DNA of 64,000 nt from Ktedonospora formicarum (GTDB lineage Bacteria > Chloroflexota > Ktedonobacteria > Ktedonobacterales > Ktedonobacteraceae), in assembly GCF_016587355.1 (NCBI RefSeq), contig NZ_BNJF01000004.1, forward strand, positions 620,001 through 684,000, written 5' to 3'. Both the position numbers and the translations under genes were made by a program. The number at the start of each line of letters is the position of its first letter. Within the stretch, counting starts at the first letter, position 1. Shown here piece after piece: positions 8,675-16,340 of the stretch. The notes below the pieces were generated by a model. The model did no database searches and had not been told where the DNA came from. It saw only the letters and a program-made list of their open reading frames with translations.

Positions 8675-9448
8675 ATGCAGACTCCTACAGCGCAACTTCC
8701 TAGTATTCTCAAGTTGGTTGCCCATGATGTTCGGTGGGCGATTCTCCGGGAACTGGCATGTTCCGATTATCGGGTTCAAGAACTTGTTGAACGCGTCGGG
8801 TTACCACAAAATCTGGTGTCCTATCATCTGCGAAAATTACGTGAAGGTTTGGTGGTGAGTGAGCGTCGCAGTAGCGCCGATGAGCGTGAGGTCTATTATC
8901 GGCTTGATCTGGACCAATTCCAGGGACAGTACCAAGCGGCGGTTTCCCTCATCCATCCTGCATTCACGATGGGAACGCAGCAAAGGACTACCCAGGAAGG
9001 TTTAGGGGCGCGTGTGCTCTTTCTCTGTACGGAGAACAGCGCGCGTTCGCAGATGGCTGAGGCACTCCTTCGCCATGAGAGCCATGGAAGGGTCGAGGCA
9101 TACAGTGCGGGAAGTCAGCCCGCCGCACAGATTCACCCTTTCGCCCGCTGTGTGATGGAGCAGATAGGCATTGATATACGTCAAGCCACACCTAAACCGC
9201 TGCACCTGTTTGAGGGGCAACGCTTTGATACCATTATCACGGTCTGTGATCGCATCAGAGAGGTTTGCCCCACGTTCCCCGACGATCCCGAGCACATTCA
9301 CTGGAGCTTGAGTGATCCCGCGTCTGTACAAGGAAGCGTGGAAGAACAACTCCACGCTTTTGAGCGGACCGCACAGCAACTTACCACACGTATTCGCACC
9401 TTCTTGCCTCAACTTGCACGAAAGAAGAACAGCCCACATGAGCAATGA
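8675..9448 (+). CDS. ArsR-type regulator fused to arsenate reductase
   Basis: A 257-residue fusion. Residues ~8-90 are a winged-helix ArsR domain (AILRELACSDYRVQELVERVGLPQNLVSYHLRKLREGLVVSERR). Residues ~113-250 are a low-molecular-weight-phosphatase-type arsenate reductase with the CX5R loop CTENSAR (Cys118-Arg124) and a second cysteine pair, Cys191 and Cys198, in VTVCDRIREVC. Such enzymes reduce arsenate to arsenite through a cysteine relay recharged by thioredoxin. I chose ATG 8675 because GAGGAGG lies 3-10 nt before it; the ATG at 8639 falls inside the operator. The HTH domain lacks the usual CVC arsenite site. It ends with an 11-nt overlap with the aquaporin gene. Confidence 0.85.
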   Translation: MQTPTAQLPSILKLVAHDVRWAILRELACSDYRVQELVERVGLPQNLVSYHLRKLREGLVVSERRSSADEREVYYRLDLDQFQGQYQAAVSLIHPAFTMGTQQRTTQEGLGARVLFLCTENSARSQMAEALLRHESHGRVEAYSAGSQPAAQIHPFARCVMEQIGIDIRQATPKPLHLFEGQRFDTIITVCDRIREVCPTFPDDPEHIHWSLSDPASVQGSVEEQLHAFERTAQQLTTRIRTFLPQLARKKNSPHEQ

Positions 9449-10232
9449 ACACCCCAATTCTTATCCTGTACCCGCTCACCCCCGCTTTCCATCGACTCTC
9501 AAACGAATGTCAGTGCGTCTTTCGGCCTATCTTGCCGAGGGCCTGGGTACCTTTGCCCTGGTGTTTGCCGGATGTGGAGCGATCATGAGCGATACGCTCT
9601 CTCATGGAGTTATCACCCATGTTGGAGTGAGCCTGGTCTTTGGACTGATCATTACGGTGATGATTTACGCCTTCGCGCATATGAGTGGTGCCCACTTCAA
9701 TCCTGCAGTCACGCTCGCCTTTGTAATAGCCCATCACTTTCCTCTCCGGCGGCTTCTTGGCTACTGGGTTGCACAACTGACAGGAGCGGTGCTTGCTGCG
9801 ATGTGCTTACGCTTCCTGCTGGGGGATGTCGCCTTCCTCGGAACCACACTTCCGATGGGAACTGGCGGAGCCTGGCAATCCTTTGGCCTCGAAGCACTGC
9901 TCACCATGTTCCTGATGATCGTCATTATGGCGATGGCAACTGATACCCGTGCGATAGGGCAGGCCGCCGCTCTTGCGATTGGGGCAACAGTGGGTCTCGA
10001 AGCCCTCTTTGCAGGCCCCATTTGTGGAGCGTCGATGAATCCTGCTCGCTCACTTGGTCCGGCACTCATCAGTGGCACGTGGACCGCTCAATGGGTCTAT
10101 GTTCTGGGTCCGATGCTTGGTGCGGTTGCTGGAGCCATCATCTACCGCTGGCTGCGTGAGGCAAGTGGACCATCAGCAATACCGGAGGGCGCGGATACAT
10201 TACATTCTCAAGAGGAGAAGACCTATGTCTGA
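9438..10232 (+). CDS. Aquaporin-type arsenite channel (AqpS-like)
   Basis: A 264-residue MIP-family channel with six hydrophobic segments from about residue 30 to 235. Both pore motifs are present: HFNPAVT near residue 90 and SMNPARS near residue 200. Its place between two arsenate reductases, overlapping both (11 nt and 8 nt), points to arsenite exit down its gradient. This is the role described for AqpS-ArsC operons in Sinorhizobium. There is no ArsB or Acr3 gene in the operon, so the channel is probably the only exit route encoded here. A glycerol or water channel role cannot be excluded from sequence alone. Confidence 0.85.
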   Translation: MSNEHPNSYPVPAHPRFPSTLKRMSVRLSAYLAEGLGTFALVFAGCGAIMSDTLSHGVITHVGVSLVFGLIITVMIYAFAHMSGAHFNPAVTLAFVIAHHFPLRRLLGYWVAQLTGAVLAAMCLRFLLGDVAFLGTTLPMGTGGAWQSFGLEALLTMFLMIVIMAMATDTRAIGQAAALAIGATVGLEALFAGPICGASMNPARSLGPALISGTWTAQWVYVLGPMLGAVAGAIIYRWLREASGPSAIPEGADTLHSQEEKTYV

Positions 10233-10713
10233 GCAAGCCCCGCTACGTGTGCTCTTTCTCTGCACGCACAATTCATCCCGTTCCCAGATGGGCGAAGGAC
10301 TCCTGCGCGCTCGTGGAGGATCGGCCTTTGAGGTCTTCAGTGCAGGCACAGAGCCTCGCGTTGTCCACCCCCTGGCTATCAAGGCTATGCAGGAGATCGG
10401 CATCGACATCAGTACCCATCAGGCTAAAAGTCTGGAGGAGTTCCGCACATCTGCGCCCATGGACCTAGTGGTGACGGTCTGCGATGAGGCAGCGGAAGCT
10501 TGCTCCTTCTATCCTAATGCGCATTTCCAGGTGCATTGGGGCTTTGTTGACCCCAGCCAGGTTGCAGGGAGTGAAGAAGAACGACTTGCAGCTTTTCGCC
10601 AGGCTCGCGACCGCATTGCTGATCATCTTGACCAATTTCTCCGTCTCCAACCATTTCACTCTCCTGAGCAGATGTACACGGCGGCAAAGGCCCAGGAAGG
10701 ATTACGCTCATGA
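10225..10713 (+). CDS. arsC: Arsenate reductase, thioredoxin-coupled type
   Basis: A 162-residue low-molecular-weight-phosphatase-fold arsenate reductase. The P-loop is FLCTHNSSRSQ (Cys13-Arg19) and the relay cysteines are Cys86 and Cys93 in VTVCDEAAEAC. It is a stand-alone relative of the reductase half of the upstream fusion protein; the two differ enough to be an old duplication. The ATG overlaps the end of the aquaporin gene by 8 nt and is preceded by AAGAGGAGAAG. It would feed arsenite to the aquaporin and to ArsM. The 3' end overlaps a start codon of the arsN2 frame (ATGA). Confidence 0.9.
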   Translation: MSEQAPLRVLFLCTHNSSRSQMGEGLLRARGGSAFEVFSAGTEPRVVHPLAIKAMQEIGIDISTHQAKSLEEFRTSAPMDLVVTVCDEAAEACSFYPNAHFQVHWGFVDPSQVAGSEEERLAAFRQARDRIADHLDQFLRLQPFHSPEQMYTAAKAQEGLRS

Positions 10714-11093
10714 GTCAGATCACATAGGCCGAAATCAAGGACATGCCAGACGTTCTGGATCTCCTCGAACGGTGTCATCTTCCGCAAGACGGGGTACATG
10801 CTTGCTGTGCAACACTCCTCGTCGCACGGGAAGCTGGTCGCGTCATTGGATGCTCGGCACTCGAAATCTATGGAACGGTGGCATTGCTATGCTCGGTGGC
10901 GGTTGATCCGGCCTCCCGTTCCCGTGGCTTGGGACAAGCGTTAGTCCTGACGCAAGTAAAAACTTCACGCAGGTGTGGCATCCAGGAACGCTACCTGCTC
11001 ACGGAAACAGCTCCAGCGTTTTTCCAACGCCTGGGGTTTTGTCTCATCGAACGTTCTGCTGTTGCGCCTGCCATTTACGCGTCCGTCGAATAG
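10710..11093 (+). CDS. arsN2: ArsN2-like GNAT acetyltransferase with an early amber codon
   Basis: A GNAT-fold N-acetyltransferase resembling ArsN2 proteins of arsenic operons. Visible blocks are FLVAREAG-like LLVAREAGRVIGCSALEIYGTVALLCSVAVDPASRSRGLGQALV (acetyl-CoA loop SRGLGQA) and the C-terminal APAFFQRLGF. The natural coupled start, ATG 10710, overlaps the arsC stop, but codon 6 is TAG (10725-10727); the same frame then continues into the conserved sequence. Translation could restart at ATG 10743 (weak AAGG, 5 nt before), giving 116 residues and losing only the first strand residues. Relatives acetylate arsinothricin; whether this copy is active is uncertain. Confidence 0.75.
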
Positions 11094-11228
11094 ACAAGCG
11101 CCTGCCCGGCGAGTGCACAAGCCATGGTATTAGAGCTTGCACCAGCCTCACGTCCATGAGGTGCGTCCTTTTGGCGACCCTCCTGTCTCTCATACATGAG
11201 AATATGAGCAATGCTGAAAGGAAAAGCC

Positions 11229-11795
11229 ATGGGGACCATTACTGAGCAGGCCTGGGAAGCGTTTCACGCGCCTCTGCACCAGTTCATTCGCCGTCGTGTC
11301 GCCGATGAAGCCACAGCAGAGGATCTCTTGCAAGAGGTGTTTCTCAAAATCCACCAACATGGGGAAAACTTGAGAGATACTCGACGCCTGGAGAGTTGGA
11401 TCTATCAGGTCACGCGCAACATCATTATCGATCATTATCGTCGTCGCCACCAGATCATGACGCCCCTGGATGCGCAGGAGGTACTTGATCTCCCAGAGGA
11501 TCTGTCCGATGATGATATTGTGAGCGAGCTACTCCCCTGTGTCCGAGCAATGGTCTTGGCTCTGCCTGAGCAGGACCGGCAGGCCTTGATTCTCACCGAG
11601 TATCAGGGCCTCACTCAGAAGGAACTGGGCGAACGACTGGGCCTCTCATTCTCTGGGGCCAAATCGCGGGTCCAGCGCGCGCGAGAAAAACTCAAACAGG
11701 AGCTGCTGGCCTGTTGTCACTTTGAGCTGGATCGTCGCGGCCACATCCTGGACTATCAGCCTCGCTGTGACTGCTGCGAGCAATCAACGTGTTAA
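11229..11795 (+). CDS. sigZ: ECF sigma factor, SigZ type
   Basis: A 188-residue RNA polymerase sigma factor. Region 2 is LHQFIRRRVADEATAEDLLQEVFLKIHQHGENLRDTRRLESWIYQVTRNIIIDHYRR and region 4 is LPEQDRQALILTEYQGLTQKELGERLGLSFSGAKSRVQRAREKLKQEL. The tail is cysteine-rich (LACCHFELDRRGHILDYQPRCDCCEQSTC), a feature of the SigZ group. I use ATG 11229 because AAAGGAAAA lies just upstream. It sits between arsenic genes, 110 nt before arsM, so its cysteines may bind arsenite and tie transcription to arsenic. That is inference. No anti-sigma gene is adjacent. Confidence 0.85.
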   Translation: MGTITEQAWEAFHAPLHQFIRRRVADEATAEDLLQEVFLKIHQHGENLRDTRRLESWIYQVTRNIIIDHYRRRHQIMTPLDAQEVLDLPEDLSDDDIVSELLPCVRAMVLALPEQDRQALILTEYQGLTQKELGERLGLSFSGAKSRVQRAREKLKQELLACCHFELDRRGHILDYQPRCDCCEQSTC

Positions 11796-11923
11796 GAGGA
11801 CACTAGCGCAAGCCGAGGCCAACCGCTGCGTCCTTTTTTGCCGACCTCCGTCTCTTCAGATAAAGGCAAACGAGAGGGACAGGGTTCCCTTCTCGTCAAG
11901 AGTCAATGGAAAGGCACAAACCT

Positions 11924-12865
11924 ATGAAGATCGTTCCCCAGAGCGATGAACAGTTGCGCCAAGAAGTGAGCGCCAGGTATGCACGAACCGCTTTACAGGT
12001 CCTTGGGACTCCGGCAGAGAACACCTCCTCCTGTTGTGGGCCAAGTTGCTGTGGACCATCTGAAGAGACACAACCCGCGCCAGAGGCTCCTGCTGCATCC
12101 TCCTGCTGCGCGTCAAGATGCTGCTCCTCAGATATCAGCCAGGACAACCCCATTACCTCTGACTTGTACACCCAAATGGAACTGGGCGAGATCCCAGTTG
12201 CCGCAACGCTGGCCTCTCTTGGATGTGGTAACCCGACCGCGCTGGCCGAACTCTCGCCTGGCGAGAAGGTTCTGGACCTGGGCAGCGGCGGAGGCATTGA
12301 TGTGTTGTTTTCTGCCAAACGGGTTGGGCCAACAGGCTTTGCCTACGGCCTCGACATGACGGATGCCATGCTTGAACTTGCCAAGCGCAATCGGCAAGAA
12401 GCTGGAATCGAGAATGTCCAGTTTTTGAAAGGCATTATCGAAGCCATCCCGCTGCCAGAAAACAGCATTGATGTGGTCATCTCCAACTGTGTCATCAACC
12501 TCTCGGCTGACAAAGGGCAGGTATTGCGCGAAGCCTATCGCGTTCTGACACCTGGAGGGCGGTTTGCCGTCTCGGATATTGTGGTGCAGGGAGAACTCCC
12601 ACCTGCCCTCCGTCGCGATATGGAGTCCTGGGCCGGATGTGTCGCTGGCGCGCTTGAGGAAGACACCTATCGCGCCTTATTGGAGAAGGCAGGATTTGTC
12701 GAGATCGAGATTGAAGTCACCCGGCGCTATTCGCTCGATGATATTGTTTCCAGTGGAGCAAGCGCTTCCGTCGCATCCCTCTCGCCGGAAGAACGAGCGG
12801 GCGTTGATGGGCGATTCATCAGTGCCTTTGTCCGAGCACGCAAGCCAGAAAAACAGGAAGCGTAA
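11924..12865 (+). CDS. arsM: Arsenite S-adenosylmethionine methyltransferase
   Basis: A 313-residue class I methyltransferase that converts arsenite to methylated arsenicals. The SAM site is KVLDLGSGGGIDVLFSA. The three catalytic cysteines of ArsM are visible in SLGCGNP, ISNCVINLS and WAGCVAGAL. The N-terminal ~70 residues carry four cysteine pairs (SSCCGPSCCGPS and SSCCASRCCSS) in a Pro/Ala/Ser-rich linker, a possible arsenic-gathering arm. ATG 11924 has GGAAAGG 9 nt upstream; an alternative ATG lies at 11906. Last gene of the operon, followed by a terminator. Confidence 0.9.
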   Translation: MKIVPQSDEQLRQEVSARYARTALQVLGTPAENTSSCCGPSCCGPSEETQPAPEAPAASSCCASRCCSSDISQDNPITSDLYTQMELGEIPVAATLASLGCGNPTALAELSPGEKVLDLGSGGGIDVLFSAKRVGPTGFAYGLDMTDAMLELAKRNRQEAGIENVQFLKGIIEAIPLPENSIDVVISNCVINLSADKGQVLREAYRVLTPGGRFAVSDIVVQGELPPALRRDMESWAGCVAGALEEDTYRALLEKAGFVEIEIEVTRRYSLDDIVSSGASASVASLSPEERAGVDGRFISAFVRARKPEKQEA

Positions 12866-12888
12866 AGAGTAACGCTAGACACTTTGAG

Positions 12889-12922
12889 ATCCATGCCAAT
12901 AGTGCATGGATTTCCTTTTTTT
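12889..12922 (+). terminator. Terminator of the ars operon
   Basis: Perfect 8-bp stem ATCCATGC/GCATGGAT with a 7-nt loop (12889-12911), followed by TTCCTTTTTTT. It stands 24 nt after the arsM stop. Confidence 0.9.
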
Positions 12923-13429
12923 GGACATCGAGGAATACCATTCTGTCACCTAACCCTCATCCTGCTGAACATATAGAATGGGAAGAGTGCCATTTATTAT
13001 GATGAAAATTAGCCACTGTTTGTGATGAGTAACAAACATTCACGCCATTTACTAGTCGCCTAACCCCAAAAGAGAGGTGGTAAATAGCGCGAATGTTTGG
13101 GCAAATTAGGTCCAATCTTCGGCGATCAGACCCAATCTTCGAACAGACGAGCAATGATCCGCTCTCAAAGCGACGTGGTACGAACAGCAGATGGAAACCT
13201 GTATTGCAGCTTTCTCTTGAAACATTACTTGTTCTTTTGCAAAACGTCAGACCATGGAAATCGTTCCGAAGATTGGGTCCCTCATCTTTGGGCTGAATCT
13301 TCGGACAAGAGGCCCTGAGCCCCAGTACTTGCGTCCGAAGATCCAGCCTATTTACCAAGAGGCTGTGTTTATGAAGGTGCCTTGGTGATATCCATTGGCT
13401 TTGGCTGAATATAAGCCGTATGACAGGAG
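12923..13429. other. Gene-free stretch with repeated ATCTTCGG motif
   Basis: No supported gene. The motif AATCTTCGG or its complement occurs about five times between 13113 and 13345, including an inverted pair at 13129-13144 and 13263-13279 (GACCCAATCTTCG/CGAAGATTGGGTC). Short frames across it lack coding character. Confidence 0.4.
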
Positions 13430-13735
13430 GGATGGACGTGGACTCTTCAATCCATCCTTCCCATCAGGCGCTCCTAGATCGTGATCCCCAAGATCTCCGC
13501 CAGGTCGCGTGTCAGTCGTTCTAGGTCCCTAGCAACTTCAGGTCGCATCAGATGACGAAAATTCCAACACACCATACCTCTCATTCGTAGGCACATCATA
13601 CGCGTGTGAGTGGTTGTGCTGAAACGATGCTTTTTGTCCTGGGATATGAGCGGCGAAACAGAAGACATAACCTGTTCGCACAATAATCACGAGGGGAAAC
13701 AGCTTGTTGCGCTTCAGAAACTCTTCCAAAGTGGA
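13430..13735 (-). repeat. Dispersed 'ILGITI' repeat, copy 2
   Basis: Minus-strand peptide MVCWNFRHLMRPEVARDLERLTRDLAEILGITI ends near 13474. It is followed by a hairpin that pairs GGAAGGATGG with CCATCCCTCC (13422-13460). Upstream, in a different frame, QKASFQHNHSHAYDVPTNERYGVLEF is conserved with the other copies. The frames differ by one nucleotide at a TTTT run. Confidence 0.7.
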
Positions 13736-13796
13736 CCAACTCCAGGTACTCCTATGACAGGCTATGACACTGAAGGAGCATGAGGGGCAAGGTATA

Positions 13797-14183
13797 TTAC
13801 GCAGCAAGCAACTGGTGAATGTGCTGCATCAATACCTGAAAGGCAAACGGTTTCTCAAGTGAGACAAGCTGCTCATGATGAGGCACCTCCAGAAACACAT
13901 GTGGGATGGCGCTCATGAGAATTGTGGGAATTCTTTCTTGTGCACGAACGTGTTCGTAGAGTGTCAAGCCGTCAATATCAGGAAGGATATAATCAATCAA
14001 TAATAAATCGGGTTGCAGGTGGTTCATCATCGTTGTCGCTTGTCGTCCTGTGGTTGCCAATAGAGGATAGTATGCCGTTTCGCGCTGAAGTATGGTGGTG
14101 AGAATCTCGCTGAAATCCTCATTGTCTTCTATGATGAGGATCAATTTTGGTGCTTGATTGCAGTGCGGCTGGTTGTGAGCCAT
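13797..14183 (-). CDS. Single-domain response regulator
   Basis: A 128-residue CheY-like receiver domain with no output domain. The acidic pair is Glu19-Asp20 (ILIIEDNEDF), the phosphoacceptor is Asp64 (LLLIDYILPDIDGL), the switch Ser is at 91 (ILMSAIP) and the conserved Lys is Lys111 (SLEKPF). It likely receives phosphate from a histidine kinase; the GAF kinase at 14885 is the nearest candidate, on the same strand and upstream. The partner output is unknown. Confidence 0.9.
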   Translation of the reverse strand: MAHNQPHCNQAPKLILIIEDNEDFSEILTTILQRETAYYPLLATTGRQATTMMNHLQPDLLLIDYILPDIDGLTLYEHVRAQERIPTILMSAIPHVFLEVPHHEQLVSLEKPFAFQVLMQHIHQLLAA

Positions 14184-14884
14184 CTGTTTCTCTCATCGGT
14201 GAAATACAACAGATATGTGAGGAGAAGGAACATCTTGCTTGGCGTGCGGTGAAACGTTCCCAAAACCAGGCATACCGTTTGAAGCGCCAAAATGGCACCC
14301 TTCTTACCAAGGAATGTCTTGAAAAGAGGAGAATGGCCTGCTGCAAAAACGTGCTGTGAGGCCAGCAGAAAGACGAATACCACTCTGTGTGGGCGTTTGG
14401 AGATACCACCCTGCGGCGTCTTTCTGCACTTGCCCAGGGATCCAATCATGAAATATGCGTATGGCTATCCACATCTGGGTGGTGAGTCGCTGACCGTGGA
14501 GTTGGAGCATCTGATAGGACCTATCATAATAGAGTCTTCCTGAGACACCCTCGTCCTCATGCTCATTACCACTGCTCAACTCCCACTCGCTTTCTTCTGA
14601 AGGGAAATACACATCGCTCTTTCGTGTGCGAACCAAACACCCCCTTATTTCACGTTTTATCATGAAAAATAGTTTCAAAAAGATTTGTTTTTTTAGTAAA
14701 AAATCTTATATTACGCTCAAAAAGCGGTATCTTCGTATGGAAAATTTATACTGTGGTGTGTACTACAAGAAGCCCTACTGGAAGTTTATGGGCTCGTGAT
14801 CTCTTCATATTTCAGGTCGCACAGGTGTGCAAAAAATTAGAGATGCACTACATTTCCTGCCCCACCTGTCCGTTTCAAACCAGC
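14184..14884. other. Long intergenic region upstream of the response regulator
   Basis: No gene supported. It holds an AT-rich tract around 14650-14760 that could carry promoters. Overlapping frames on both strands at 14119-14678 have no recognisable domain or ribosome site. Confidence 0.4.
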
Positions 14885-16132
14885 TTATGATACTTCCTGT
14901 CCGGGCTCATTGCATTGGAGTGGCAAAGAAAGCGTGAAATGATTGGTGCCCGTAGCCTCAGTGTGTGCCGTGAGTGCCCCCTGATGTGCCTGAGCGATGC
15001 GTTGAGACACCCACAATCCTAACCCTAATCCTTGTGAATGGTCTCCTTTGGTAAATGGTTGGAAGAGACTTGCCAGATGCTCTGGTGGTATGGGCAAGCC
15101 TCGATTGCTCACCATAAGGATGACCCAGGGACCATCAATGTGCGGCTCTTGAGTGAGAGAGATCCTAATAGGTGTCTGTGGCTCGGCATAGGTAGCTGCA
15201 TTAGAGAGCAGATTCTCGATAATTTGGGCAAGACGATCCCGATCTGCCATTAGGATGAGCCGCTCTGGGATCTGCATCTCAATGGGGTGTTCTAGCGTGT
15301 GCCAGATAGGAACCAGCTCTTCCACTAACGCAACCAGATCGACTGATTGACAGTGCAACGCAAACAGTCCTTGTTTCAGACGAGAGACATCCAGCAAATT
15401 GGCAATCAATCGACTCAAACGTGAGACGATCAGATCGACCGCTTGAAGCTCACGTACATAAGCATCCTGTTGGTCTCGACATGCGCGTCGTTCCAGAAGA
15501 TCAAGCCGCATTTTCAGAGGGGTGAGATAGTTACGTAAGTCGTGTGCCATGACAGTCAAGATTTCTTCAGCCGCAGTACATTTCGCCTGTTCCGCAGCTT
15601 CTCTGGTGTGCTGTTCCACCAGTTCTGCCCGGTGGAGAATCACTCCAACCCATTGAGTGATGGCTTCAAGAAAGGGCAAATCGTGACGAGTAAAATAATG
15701 AGCCCCTCTTGAGGAAACAAGTAAGACTCCTCGCCGCTCATCATGGACAGAGAGGGGCACCAGAATCTCTGACTTGATCCCCAGATCTTCTTTCATTCCT
15801 GACAGTTCCTCGGGATCATGCTGTGCTTGTCCAGTCCAGTAGACTTGGCCCGTTTGATAGACCTCGACGACTCGCCCCCCACTGGAGAGTGGCAGACGAT
15901 CTAAGCCAATGGATATTTCTTTTTTGCCCAACGGGGTTGCACTTGTCCCATAGGCGATGAGGCTTTCTGTGTCAGGATCATAGAGGAACACATCAACTTT
16001 TTCTGCATCCAATGCCTGGGTGATGAGCTGCGCTGTCTGCTGAAAGGTGTCAGCGACGTTCGTCGCTGGCAATTGGAGCAAACATTGCAACGTCGTCAGC
16101 AGTTTGTCCTGTTTCATCACTTCAGATGACAT
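14885..16132 (-). CDS. GAF-domain sensor histidine kinase
   Basis: A 415-residue soluble histidine kinase. Residues ~25-175 form a GAF domain (TQALDAEKVDVFLYDPDTESLIAYG ... EILVPLSVHDERRGVLLVSSRG). His197 in VMAHDLRNYLTPL is the phosphorylated histidine. The ATPase domain shows the N box (IIENLLSNAATYA) and G2 box (GLGLGLWVSQRIAQAHQG). There is no transmembrane segment, so it senses a cytoplasmic signal. It has no receiver domain of its own; the single-domain regulator at 13797 is on the same strand about 700 nt downstream and could be its partner. Confidence 0.9.
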   Translation of the reverse strand: MSSEVMKQDKLLTTLQCLLQLPATNVADTFQQTAQLITQALDAEKVDVFLYDPDTESLIAYGTSATPLGKKEISIGLDRLPLSSGGRVVEVYQTGQVYWTGQAQHDPEELSGMKEDLGIKSEILVPLSVHDERRGVLLVSSRGAHYFTRHDLPFLEAITQWVGVILHRAELVEQHTREAAEQAKCTAAEEILTVMAHDLRNYLTPLKMRLDLLERRACRDQQDAYVRELQAVDLIVSRLSRLIANLLDVSRLKQGLFALHCQSVDLVALVEELVPIWHTLEHPIEMQIPERLILMADRDRLAQIIENLLSNAATYAEPQTPIRISLTQEPHIDGPWVILMVSNRGLPIPPEHLASLFQPFTKGDHSQGLGLGLWVSQRIAQAHQGALTAHTEATGTNHFTLSLPLQCNEPGQEVS

Positions 16133-16340
16133 ACAGCTTCCTCCCTTCGCCCTCTAGCACGTGAGAAGAAAGACTTCCGTCTCAACGTTCCTTCCAGGAA
16201 TGGATAAGAAACACTACTCTTTATAAGGGGTGTATATACCTATTAATGGATCCTTCACGCAATATGGTGCAGAGATGCACAACACATGTGTTAAAGTGAG
16301 AAGGATGTGTGCATGGGAAGACGCCTAGTTGCAGTTTTCC

